A stretch of 7,278 bases of DNA, from contig JAISDY010000070.1 in assembly GCA_031264425.1 (NCBI GenBank), forward strand, positions 1 to 7,278, read 5' to 3'. The DNA comes from Endomicrobium sp. (GTDB taxonomy: Bacteria; Elusimicrobiota; Endomicrobiia; Endomicrobiales; Endomicrobiaceae). Below are positions 1 to 6,391 of this stretch, in pieces; position 1 is the stretch's first letter; every line of letters starts with the position of its first letter. The notes beneath the pieces were generated by a model. It saw only the letters and a list, made by a program, of their open reading frames with translations. It did not search any database and was not told the DNA's origin. The position numbers and the translations under genes were made by a program.

Positions 1-1
1 A

Positions 2-112
2 GAAATGAGAGGGAAGATAAAGGTAGAGTCAAAAGAGGGAGAAGGGACAGAGTTTATCCTAACATTCCCAAAGGCTGAGATCCCAAGCCAAGATGGTATG
101 AAGACAAGATAG
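2..112 (+). CDS. 3' end of a sensor histidine kinase (end of HATPase domain), now truncated by a frameshift
   Basis: This frame is open from the left edge and gives 36 residues before TAG. They contain the end of a GHKL ATPase (HATPase_c) domain: a short strand with GKIKVES, then GEGTEFILTFP, the G2 box and last beta strand typical of bacterial histidine kinases. Such kinases autophosphorylate a histidine and pass the phosphate to a receiver aspartate, usually at the inner membrane or in the cytoplasm. The dimerisation and sensor parts lie outside the window. The TAG at 110-112 is probably not the original stop. Shifting by one base at about 109 continues the reading as IEIKKG and then a receiver domain, the usual layout of hybrid kinases with a C-terminal receiver. 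This is therefore best read as the front part of the pseudogene that follows. The domain call is firm; whether the kinase half still works cannot be judged here. Confidence 0.7.
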   Translation, partial: EMRGKIKVESKEGEGTEFILTFPKAEIPSQDGMKTR

Positions 113-516
113 AGATAAAGAAGGGGTAAGAGGTAGTAATAGTAGATATGAAGAGTTAATGCATGAAGTATGGAAAGAGAAGCTGAAAGGATATGAGAAA
201 GAAGTAACAGTAAAATACTTTACGAAAGGGCTGGAAGCGTTAGAATATATAAAAAGTAAGGAAGATAAAGAAAAGATATTTTTAATAGCGGATTATGATT
301 TAAGGAAGCAAGATATAACTAGGATAGATGTGATAGAGAAGAGCTGGATGAAAGAGAGGCATATATTCTATAGTGACGAACGCATATTTGGCTGACATAA
401 AAGATTTTGACAAGAGGAGCGAATATATAAAAATATTCCCTAAAATGTATATTGATGATATTCCTATAACATATAAAAAATTAATTAGTTATGATAAAAA
501 TTTGCTATATTATTAA
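109..516 (+). pseudogene. Decayed C-terminal receiver domain of the hybrid histidine kinase
   Basis: Reading across three frames rebuilds a response-regulator receiver domain fused to the kinase end at 2-112. Frame 1 gives IEIKKG, a TAA at 127-129, then EVVIVD (130-147). Frame 0 continues with EELMHEVWKEKLKGYEKE, TKGLEALEYIKS, and IADYDL, whose first Asp (291-ish) is the expected phosphoacceptor. Frame 1 resumes at about 373 with VTNAYLADIKDF, IKIFPKMYIDDIPI and a stop at 514-516. Lesions: a missing base near 109, the nonsense codon 127-129 (one change from GAA), a missing base at 147 within the acidic DDE motif, and an extra base near 370. The family pattern of Gly after Thr before the VIEK segment is also changed to Arg (ITRID). 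The 78-codon open frame at 159-395 is the middle piece of this domain and not a separate gene. The assignment rests on receiver landmarks seen by eye. Confidence 0.72.
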
Positions 517-697
517 CTTGAATTTGTCACTTATTAAAGAGATTTTTATCAGATTTGTAAAAATGCTTGTAAAAGTTTGAAGAAATGGAATACAAAATAC
601 AATTTTGTAGAATCTAACTCAAATGAGAACTTATAAAAATATGTAAATAAAAAAGTGAATTATTTTAACTTTTAAAAAATTAAAAGAAGGTTTTGAT
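517..697 (+). promoter_or_regulatory. AT-rich control region upstream of the efflux operon
   Basis: This 181-base gap separates the dead receiver from the channel gene and should carry the operon promoter. A possible pair is TTGAAG (577-582) and TACAAT (598-603), but the 15-base spacing is short. TTGTAA (567-572) with TACAAA (591-596) is an alternative at 18 bases. Neither is convincing. The region also has a perfect inverted repeat at 591-609 and a tandem TTGTAAAA pair. Close to the gene, AGAAGG at 685-690 is a good ribosome binding site, seven bases before the ATG. I see no riboswitch or terminator-like hairpin here. Confidence 0.35.
591..609. promoter_or_regulatory. Candidate operator: 8-bp inverted repeat with 3-bp spacer
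   Basis: TACAAAAT at 591-598 is followed by ACA and then its exact reverse complement ATTTTGTA at 602-609. The dyad overlaps the possible -10 hexamer TACAAT (598-603), about 90 bases before the channel start codon. Its length and place fit a binding site for a dimeric repressor of the TetR or MarR kind, which often control efflux operons. No such regulator gene is in the window. An AT-rich palindrome of this size could also arise by chance. Confidence 0.35.
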
Positions 698-2140
698 ATG
701 AGGCGCTTTAGTTTATTGTTTTCTTTTATGTTGTGCTTTATTTCAGTTTTTGCTTATGGAGAAATGTTAACAATGGACGGCTATGTGTATATGGTTGTTA
801 AAAATAACAGCGACTTAAAATCAATTTTGGCAAGTATTAACGCAGTAAAAGGCAAACTTGCAGAGATAGAAAGAGTATATGCATATAATCTTAACGCAGG
901 CTTAAGTTATAGCGATGATAAAAGCGGCAGACCTTATAGCCAGCCTGCTAAACTTAATGAAGTATCAAATTGGAATTACAGCACATCCGTGAATAAACAA
1001 TTTGTAACAGGAACACAATTTTCTTTAGGAATTGACGGTAGTTATGGAACTTATGATTATGCTACTGGCTCGTTTGGCGAGCCTCACTATAACGTGAGCG
1101 ATATTTCTCCTTTTGTCAGATTGGAGCAGTCTTTGTGGAAAGATATAAACGGCGGCTCTACAAAAGCAGACATTTACAAACAAAAAGCAAGCGCAAAATC
1201 AGCCTTGTATTTATTGGAATATAAAAAACAGAAATTTTTATTAGACACAAGGACCGCTTATTGGAACTTGTCCTATACAAGAACTGTAATAGATTTTAGA
1301 AAAGTATCGTTTGATAGAAAAAAAAGGCTTTTAGAGTGGAATCAAAGAAGATACAAAATGGATTTAGCCGAGAGATCTGATTTGCTTCAGTCGCAGGCAG
1401 CGGTAAAGTCTGGCGAACTGAATTTAAAACTTGCTTATGAAGACGAGAATAGAGCCAACAGAGCGCTTAACCAATTCTTAAATATTAAAGACGACAAATT
1501 AAGATATGACGTTGAGAAGTTTGAAGATAAGGGCAATTCTTTTAAAATTGACAGGGACTTAGTAAAGAAAGGCACAAGAGCCGATGTTCTTGCCGCTTTG
1601 GAAGACGTAAATACCGCTTTATATGATCAAGAGGCTTCTCAAAGAAGCAGAGGCGCTGATTTAGTTTTAGAAGGAAAATATTCACTTAATGGCGTTGAGC
1701 AATCTGCAGGAAAATCTTTTGAGCATATAAAAAATGGCAATAGACCGTCTTATTTCTTAGGTTTGAAATATAATCTTCCATTAGACTTTAAACTCAGAAA
1801 AGCTATAGATAAAGGTTATGAAGCGGCAAAAGTTTCCGCCCAGACAGCGGCTGAAAGCGCAGTTGTAAAAGAAAACAACGATTGGATTCAGCTGCTTGAC
1901 AATTGGGACAATGCAAGAATAAGGATGGAGCTTGCCGTTGAAGTTGAAAAAATACAAAAGCAGCGTTACGAAGAAGATAGAAATCTTTTAAAAATAGGAA
2001 GAACCACCACATATATGGTTTTGCAAAGCGAAGACGATTTGGATGCCTCAACTCTTAATGTTTTTAAAAGTATATTAGAGCTTATTCAAATAAACGAACA
2101 AGCAAAGGCTTTTTATAGCGGTGTCGGTGAAGTTCTCTAA
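698..2140 (+). CDS. TolC-family outer-membrane efflux channel protein
   Basis: This 480-residue protein is the size expected of an outer membrane efflux protein (OEP/TolC family). Such proteins trimerise into a beta barrel plus a long periplasmic alpha-helical tunnel that passes substrates out of the cell. Residues 1-19 form a signal peptide (MRR, hydrophobic core, cleavage near FA-YG) with no lipobox, so it is not lipidated like OprM. Family landmarks are visible: AYWNL at 187-191, RSDLL at 226-230 following a long charged coiled-coil helix, and the second helical half at about 390-475 with NDWIQLLDNWDNAR. The Gly/Ser/Tyr-rich stretch at about 65-135 fits barrel strands. The ATG has AGAAGG seven bases upstream. 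The RND pump gene begins 31 bases after the stop, which indicates one transcript. The protein is intact with no internal lesions. Its substrate cannot be told from the sequence. Confidence 0.93.
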   Translation: MRRFSLLFSFMLCFISVFAYGEMLTMDGYVYMVVKNNSDLKSILASINAVKGKLAEIERVYAYNLNAGLSYSDDKSGRPYSQPAKLNEVSNWNYSTSVNKQFVTGTQFSLGIDGSYGTYDYATGSFGEPHYNVSDISPFVRLEQSLWKDINGGSTKADIYKQKASAKSALYLLEYKKQKFLLDTRTAYWNLSYTRTVIDFRKVSFDRKKRLLEWNQRRYKMDLAERSDLLQSQAAVKSGELNLKLAYEDENRANRALNQFLNIKDDKLRYDVEKFEDKGNSFKIDRDLVKKGTRADVLAALEDVNTALYDQEASQRSRGADLVLEGKYSLNGVEQSAGKSFEHIKNGNRPSYFLGLKYNLPLDFKLRKAIDKGYEAAKVSAQTAAESAVVKENNDWIQLLDNWDNARIRMELAVEVEKIQKQRYEEDRNLLKIGRTTTYMVLQSEDDLDASTLNVFKSILELIQINEQAKAFYSGVGEVL

Positions 2141-2171
2141 ATTTTGAAAGAAAGGATACAAGGTATATAGT

Positions 2172-5100
2172 ATGAATTTGGCAAGATTATCAATTAAACG
2201 TCCAACTTTTATTTTTGCTTTACTTATGGTGCTTATTATTTTAGGTCTTGTTTCTTTGAACAAGCTAAGCGTTAGAATGTTTCCTGACGTTGAATTTCCC
2301 TATGTGGTTATAGCCACAACTTATAAAGGGGCTGGTGTAGCCGAAATTGAACAGCTTGTTACAAAGCCTGTTGAAGACGCTTTGAGCGGAGTAGCGGGTC
2401 TTAAGCATTCTTACTCAACAAACCAAGATAATATTTCAATAGTTTTTGGAGAATTTGAACTTACAAAAAACCCGGATGTTGCGGCTCAAGAAGTAAGAGA
2501 TAAAATAGGACAAATAAGGAATGCCTTGCCTGAAGATATAGACGAGCCGTTGATAATAAAAGCCGATATGAATTCAATGCCGATAGTGATGTTAAATTTA
2601 AAATCCGAAATCATGAGTCCAAAAGAATTGTATGATTTTGCAGATGACATAGTTTCAAAAGATTTAGCGCAAGTTTCGGGTGTTTCTCAGGTGAATATAA
2701 TAGGCGGTTCCAAAAGAGAAATTCACATAAACGCCGACAGGAGAAAACTTAAAGAGCATGAGTTGACTCTTACCACTTTGGCTAGTAGAATTGAATCCAA
2801 CTCTTTAAATATCCCTGCAGGAAAAGTAAACAGAGGTAGTCAAGAAATATCTTTTAGAACCATGGGCGAGTTTAAATCTGTAAAGCAGATAAATGACGTG
2901 GTAGTAAACTTCATGGGCAACGATAAACCCGTTGTTGTTAAAGACGTTGCAAAAGTTGAAGACGGCGTTGTTGCGGAAGTTTCAAGAGCAAGGCTTGATA
3001 CCAAAGAGAACGGCGAAGTAACATATCAGCCGTCTCTATTGCTTGCGGTTTACAGGCAGGCTAAAGGAAACGACGTAGCTGTTTCCGACGGAATAATAAA
3101 AGAAATGGCTCAAGCCAACGAAAGATATAAAAAGTATAACGGCAGCCCTACGCTTACGCTTATTTCAGATCAAGCGCGCGGCGTAAGAATGAATATTGAT
3201 GACGTAAGGTCCACAATAATAGAAGGTATTTTCCTTGCGATAGTCGTAGTTTATTTCTTTTTGAGAAGCTGGCGCTCCACTCTTATAACGGCTTTAGCTT
3301 TACCCAATAGCTTGATAGGTTCTTTTGTATTTATGTACGCTTTTGGTTTTAGTTTGAATGTGCTTTCTTTAATGTCCTTATCTCTTGCGGTAGGCTTATT
3401 GATTGACGATGCCATCGTTGTGCGCGAAAATATTTTCAGGCACTATGAGGAAGGCTCAAATCCTGTAAAATCAGCAATTGACGGCACCAATGAAGTTACT
3501 CTAGCTGTTATAGCCACAACAAGTACGGTTATAGCGGTATTTTTACCGGTTGCTTTTTTAAGCGGAATAATGGGAAGGTTTTTTAAAGAATTTGGATTAA
3601 CCGTAGTGTTTGCGATGATTATTTCCGTTATAGACGCTTTGACAATAGCTCCTATGCTTTCCGCTTATATTATCCAAGAACACGGTGCGGTTAAAGCGTC
3701 AAAAAAATCAAAATTTGGAGAAGTTAGAGCAGTAATTGTAAAAGTTTTTAGGCGTTTGACTGTGGATTGGTTTAATGCGGTTTTTTCGTTTTGCGAAACC
3801 CTATATAAAATTCTTATAACGTTTATAGTCAAGAAAAATATTCTAAGCGTTCCTTTTAATTTTGCAGGTAAACAAAAGCATTTTATAGTCAGTTGGAAAT
3901 TTGCGACATTAGCTATATCTTTCTTAATTTTCATTTCTACAATAGGAGTGGCTAAAAAGTTTTTAAAAACAACTTTTATGCCCGCTTCTGAATGGGGCGA
4001 ATTTAATATAAATCTTACGGCTCAGCCCGGGACTTCACTAGATCAAATGGATAAGTATGCCAAAGAGATAGAAGTTATAATTATGAACGATCCTAATATT
4101 GAACTTGTTTCTTCAACCGTGGGTTCTGGCGACATGTTTTCTAACCTTTCAAACGAGGCAACTGTTTATGTTAAAATGATTCCTAACAATTCTAAAGGCG
4201 GGTTTATTACAAGGTTGTTTAGTAAAAAAGAAAAAAGTGAAAGTGCGGCTAGAAGAACTTTCACCACATCGGGAATGAAAGATTATTTTAGAAAAATTCT
4301 AAATGATAAATACGGCGATAAGTTGGAAATTTCAATAGTAAGGCAGTCTTTAGGCGGAGGAAATAATAGCGAGTTTGTTGTAGAGCTTAGAGGCGCAGAT
4401 ATTGATGTGTTATATGATGCGGCGCAAGAACTTATAGACAGATATAAAAATATACCGAAATTTGTTGATATACATTCCAATTATAAGCCCGGAAAACCTG
4501 AAGTACGCATTGAGATGGATGCCAAGAAAATGGAACATTATGGCGTAAGTTCAGTAGTTGTCGGAAACGAAGTAAGAGCCATGATTGACGGCGCTTTAGC
4601 CGGAAAATTTAGAGAGCACGGACTTGAGTACGATATAAGAGTTCAATACGAAGATAGCGAAAAAGATATTGCCAAGACTTTTGACTCTATATATATAAAT
4701 AATGTTAATAATAAACTTATAAGGCTTAAAAATGTAGCTTATGCAAAAGTTGCGGAAGGTCCAACGCAAATATTTAGAAAAGATAGAACTCGTTACGTTA
4801 CTGTTGAGGGAAATGTTGCTTCAGGCGGAGCTATAGGCGAAATACAAAAAGACGCAGTAAGAATATTTGACGAATTTAAGTCCGAGCCTCAAAATTTTGA
4901 TAAGTATAAAAATATAGTTTTGAATTTGTCGGGTAATGCCGAAGATATGAAAGATATGTTTATGAGCATAATGATAGCCGGCGCTTTGTCAATAATATTT
5001 ATATTTATGGTTCTTGCAAGTTTGTACGAGTCTGTTATAACGCCTTTTACAATTATGACGGCGCTTCCTCTTGCAATTATTGGCGGAATTATAGCTTTAT

Positions 5101-5531
5101 TAATGTCAAAGCAACCTATAGATATGTTTACAATGATAGGCATGATAATGTTGCTTGGTATCGTTGCAAAGAATTCTATTCTTTTGGTTGACTATGCTCA
5201 ACAGCAAATGAGAGCTGGGTTGGATATAGACGATTCAATAATAAAAGCTGGGATCATAAGACTTCGCCCGATACTCATGACTTCTTTTGCTTTAATTGCG
5301 GGCATGCTCCCCACAGCTTTGGGGCTTAGCGAAGTGGGACATTTTAGAAGAGGTATGGGTATTGTTGTTATCGGTGGAGTAGTAAGCTCTACAATACTTA
5401 CGTTGATAGTAATCCCGTCAATATTTGAGTATATGGATAAACTTAGACATTTCTTGCGTAAAATTACGGGGAGACCTGATAAGAGAATGGTGGACTATAC
5501 TGACGCACAGTTGAAAGGAAAATATTTATAA
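2172..5531 (+). CDS. RND (AcrB/HAE1-type) efflux transporter, inner-membrane pump
   Basis: The 1119-residue product is a complete RND pump, which uses proton influx to move drugs, lipids or other hydrophobic compounds out of the periplasm. The N-terminus (LARLSIKRPTF, then TM1 at about 13-30) is the classic HAE1 start. A large periplasmic domain (about 35-345) precedes TM2-TM6. Proton-relay residues are present: Asp412-Asp413 in GLLIDDAIVV (TM4) and Lys1000 in GIVAKNSILLVDYA (TM10), matching AcrB Asp407/408 and Lys940. TM7 starts near 577, and a second periplasmic domain and TM8-TM12 follow. It is longer than the usual 1030-1050 residues; the excess includes a longer TM6-TM7 cytoplasmic loop (505-576) and a basic stretch at 676-694 (GFITRLFSKKEKSES). 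CAAGG at 2159-2163 lies eight bases before ATG. It is probably cotranscribed with the channel gene. The heavy-metal (HME) subfamily is less likely from the TM4 motif. Substrate is unknown. Confidence 0.95.
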   Translation: MNLARLSIKRPTFIFALLMVLIILGLVSLNKLSVRMFPDVEFPYVVIATTYKGAGVAEIEQLVTKPVEDALSGVAGLKHSYSTNQDNISIVFGEFELTKNPDVAAQEVRDKIGQIRNALPEDIDEPLIIKADMNSMPIVMLNLKSEIMSPKELYDFADDIVSKDLAQVSGVSQVNIIGGSKREIHINADRRKLKEHELTLTTLASRIESNSLNIPAGKVNRGSQEISFRTMGEFKSVKQINDVVVNFMGNDKPVVVKDVAKVEDGVVAEVSRARLDTKENGEVTYQPSLLLAVYRQAKGNDVAVSDGIIKEMAQANERYKKYNGSPTLTLISDQARGVRMNIDDVRSTIIEGIFLAIVVVYFFLRSWRSTLITALALPNSLIGSFVFMYAFGFSLNVLSLMSLSLAVGLLIDDAIVVRENIFRHYEEGSNPVKSAIDGTNEVTLAVIATTSTVIAVFLPVAFLSGIMGRFFKEFGLTVVFAMIISVIDALTIAPMLSAYIIQEHGAVKASKKSKFGEVRAVIVKVFRRLTVDWFNAVFSFCETLYKILITFIVKKNILSVPFNFAGKQKHFIVSWKFATLAISFLIFISTIGVAKKFLKTTFMPASEWGEFNINLTAQPGTSLDQMDKYAKEIEVIIMNDPNIELVSSTVGSGDMFSNLSNEATVYVKMIPNNSKGGFITRLFSKKEKSESAARRTFTTSGMKDYFRKILNDKYGDKLEISIVRQSLGGGNNSEFVVELRGADIDVLYDAAQELIDRYKNIPKFVDIHSNYKPGKPEVRIEMDAKKMEHYGVSSVVVGNEVRAMIDGALAGKFREHGLEYDIRVQYEDSEKDIAKTFDSIYINNVNNKLIRLKNVAYAKVAEGPTQIFRKDRTRYVTVEGNVASGGAIGEIQKDAVRIFDEFKSEPQNFDKYKNIVLNLSGNAEDMKDMFMSIMIAGALSIIFIFMVLASLYESVITPFTIMTALPLAIIGGIIALLMSKQPIDMFTMIGMIMLLGIVAKNSILLVDYAQQQMRAGLDIDDSIIKAGIIRLRPILMTSFALIAGMLPTALGLSEVGHFRRGMGIVVIGGVVSSTILTLIVIPSIFEYMDKLRHFLRKITGRPDKRMVDYTDAQLKGKYL

Positions 5532-5574
5532 CCGCGGTGGAATTATTTTTGACTTTTGCAAATTAGTAATATAC

Positions 5575-5610
5575 AATACAGATAAGTTTTTTTCTTGTCA
5601 CTGTTGTATT
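5575..5610. terminator. Weak imperfect hairpin, possible transcript end of the efflux operon
   Basis: AATACAGATAAG (5575-5586) can pair with CTTGTC (5594-5599) and TGTATT (5605-5610), leaving a seven-T loop and a five-base bulge ACTGT on the right arm. The stem is AT-rich with one G-T wobble, and the following bases are a broken pyrimidine run (TTTCCTTTTATC), not a clean U-tract. It is the only hairpin I could find between the pump and the next gene. It may weaken readthrough or mean nothing. Confidence 0.2.
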
Positions 5611-5666
5611 TCCTTTTATCGTCCCGACCGATTTTTTTGACTGCCCGAATACGCTATTTCTTTTTG

Positions 5667-5694
5667 TTGATGTTCCAAGTCGCGCTTTCATAAT
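5667..5694 (+). promoter_or_regulatory. Possible sigma70-type promoter for the downstream GTG-started gene
   Basis: TTGATG (5667-5672) and CATAAT (5689-5694) are separated by 16 bases and match four and five of six consensus positions. Transcription would begin near 5701, leaving a leader just long enough for the AAGGGG ribosome binding site at 5702-5707. Hexamers this loose are common in AT-rich DNA, so this is only a candidate. Confidence 0.25.
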
Positions 5695-5701
5695 AAGCTT
5701 T

Positions 5702-5707
5702 AAGGGG
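5702..5707 (+). promoter_or_regulatory. Ribosome binding site that supports a GTG start
   Basis: AAGGGG sits five bases before GTG at 5713-5715. No ATG in this frame precedes the signal-like hydrophobic segment, so this site is the main reason for choosing the GTG start. Confidence 0.45.
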
Positions 5708-5712
5708 CTGAG

Positions 5713-6315
5713 GTGAGCGTCAAAAGGAATTTGTTCAACTTTGGGGAATTTAAAGAATTTTCTTACGTCAAAAAGAAAATATGCGCGTTTCTTGTTCTTG
5801 TTTGTATAAGCGTAAACGGCTTTTCTTTAAGCGCCATTAACATCGGCAAAGGCAGTTTTATTTTTGTTGTCGGTATAGCGGGTCATAATGTTGTCTCAAA
5901 TCTGTTTAAGAGTTGCAACGATTCTATAATAATACTTTCCTGTAAAGTTCTAAAAGACATTCAAAAACTTTTATTTTCAATTCAAACCGCAGACATTGGC
6001 GATCATTGTGGAAGAAAGCCAGAAAAAAAGTCAAAAAATACTAAAGAAGATAATAATTCTCTATCACTAATAAATGTCAATTCTCTTTCTAATGCAAAGA
6101 AAATAATTACGTTTGCTTTAGGCAAAGCCTGTTGCGCTTTTATGTCAATTGTGGAGTTGTTTAGGTTATATATGAATTGCAAAATAATTCCAAAGTTTTT
6201 AACGCATGAAATTATATTGTTGTCGTTTATGATATTCATTTTTGCTTTAAGACGCAGAAAGCTTGTGGCGGACCTATATTTATTTGAGTTGAAAAACAAA
6301 AATCTCGGCATTTAA
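5713..6315 (+). CDS. Unrecognised exported or membrane protein, 200 residues, eight cysteines
   Basis: I do not recognise this protein. It starts with GTG after AAGGGG. The N-terminus has a long basic n-region (ending YVKKK, residues 18-22), a hydrophobic core at about 23-34 and a polar c-region NGFSLSA, so it resembles a signal peptide cleaved near residue 41 or an N-terminal anchor. The middle (about 98-125) is polar, rich in Lys, Asn and Ser. Hydrophobic stretches follow near 130-150 and 167-180, the last ending in ALRRRK and suggesting a membrane anchor with the tail inside. There are eight cysteines, including an adjacent pair in GKACCAF. No catalytic motif is visible. The stop lies in the loop of the terminator at 6304-6339, which ties the frame to a transcript end. 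The coding strand is more T-rich than in the efflux genes. A non-coding stretch or eroded gene is possible. Confidence 0.5.
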   Translation: MSVKRNLFNFGEFKEFSYVKKKICAFLVLVCISVNGFSLSAINIGKGSFIFVVGIAGHNVVSNLFKSCNDSIIILSCKVLKDIQKLLFSIQTADIGDHCGRKPEKKSKNTKEDNNSLSLINVNSLSNAKKIITFALGKACCAFMSIVELFRLYMNCKIIPKFLTHEIILLSFMIFIFALRRRKLVADLYLFELKNKNLGI

Positions 6316-6339
6316 CGTATGCCGAGTTTTTTGTTTTTT
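6304..6339 (+). terminator. Strong Rho-independent terminator
   Basis: CTCGGCAT (6304-6311) and ATGCCGAG (6319-6326) form a perfect 8-bp stem around the seven-base loop TTAACGT. Six T residues, a G and six more T residues follow (6327-6339). The left side is preceded by an A-rich run (AAAAACAAAAAT), so it could also work weakly on the other strand. It ends the transcript of the 5713-6315 gene, whose TAA (6313-6315) is inside the loop, and insulates the gene starting at 6392. Confidence 0.88.
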
Positions 6340-6378
6340 ACAATGGAATCTAAATATTAAAAATAAAAAAAGGCTAAC

Positions 6379-6384
6379 GGGGGA
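6379..6384 (+). promoter_or_regulatory. Ribosome binding site of the right-edge secreted protein
   Basis: GGGGGA lies eight bases before the ATG at 6392-6394. It is unusually G-rich against a very A/T-rich surround, and it fixes the start just ahead of the signal peptide. No clear promoter is seen in the 52 bases between the terminator and this gene; TTTACA at 6337-6342 has no good partner. Confidence 0.6.
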
Positions 6385-6391
6385 TTTTTTC

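Larger units (their letters stand above)
5532..5712 (+). other. T-rich intergenic spacer after the pump gene
   Basis: This 181-base stretch lies between the pump stop and the next GTG start. It begins with a short palindrome (ACCGCGGT, 5531-5538) that cannot form a loop, and contains several T-runs (5587-5593 and 5632-5638). An open frame on the + strand from 5570 ends with TGA at 5714-5716, overlapping the next start, but has no usable start codon. A 42-codon ATG frame on the - strand (5563-5691) lacks a ribosome binding site. I do not call either a gene. Confidence 0.5.

Noticed and set aside
159..395. A 78-codon ATG frame that could be called a small response regulator
   Set aside because: It begins in the middle of a receiver domain, misses the N-terminal beta strand and acidic pocket, and ends where the reading shifts frame. 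It is the middle fragment of the pseudogene.
1803..2051. Reverse-strand open frame inside the channel gene
   Set aside because: It lies wholly antisense to a strongly supported TolC-family gene, and its product has no family features.
3665..3934. Reverse-strand open frame inside the pump gene
   Set aside because: It is the antisense shadow of the TM6-TM7 region of the RND pump, with no ribosome binding site that I can see.
5531..5538. ACCGCGGT palindrome just after the pump stop, considered as a terminator
   Set aside because: The repeat has no loop bases, so it cannot form a stable RNA hairpin, and the T-run after it is broken and distant.
5563..5691. 42-codon reverse-strand ATG frame in the spacer, with a basic product (KRNSVFGQSKK)
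   Set aside because: No ribosome binding site precedes it. The Lys/Arg richness follows from T-runs on the + strand, and a + strand frame covers the same bases.
6003..6311. 102-codon reverse-strand frame opposite the orphan protein
   Set aside because: Its ATG lies in the terminator stem and no ribosome binding site is visible. The + strand frame has a better start region, a signal-like N-terminus and a fitting terminator.
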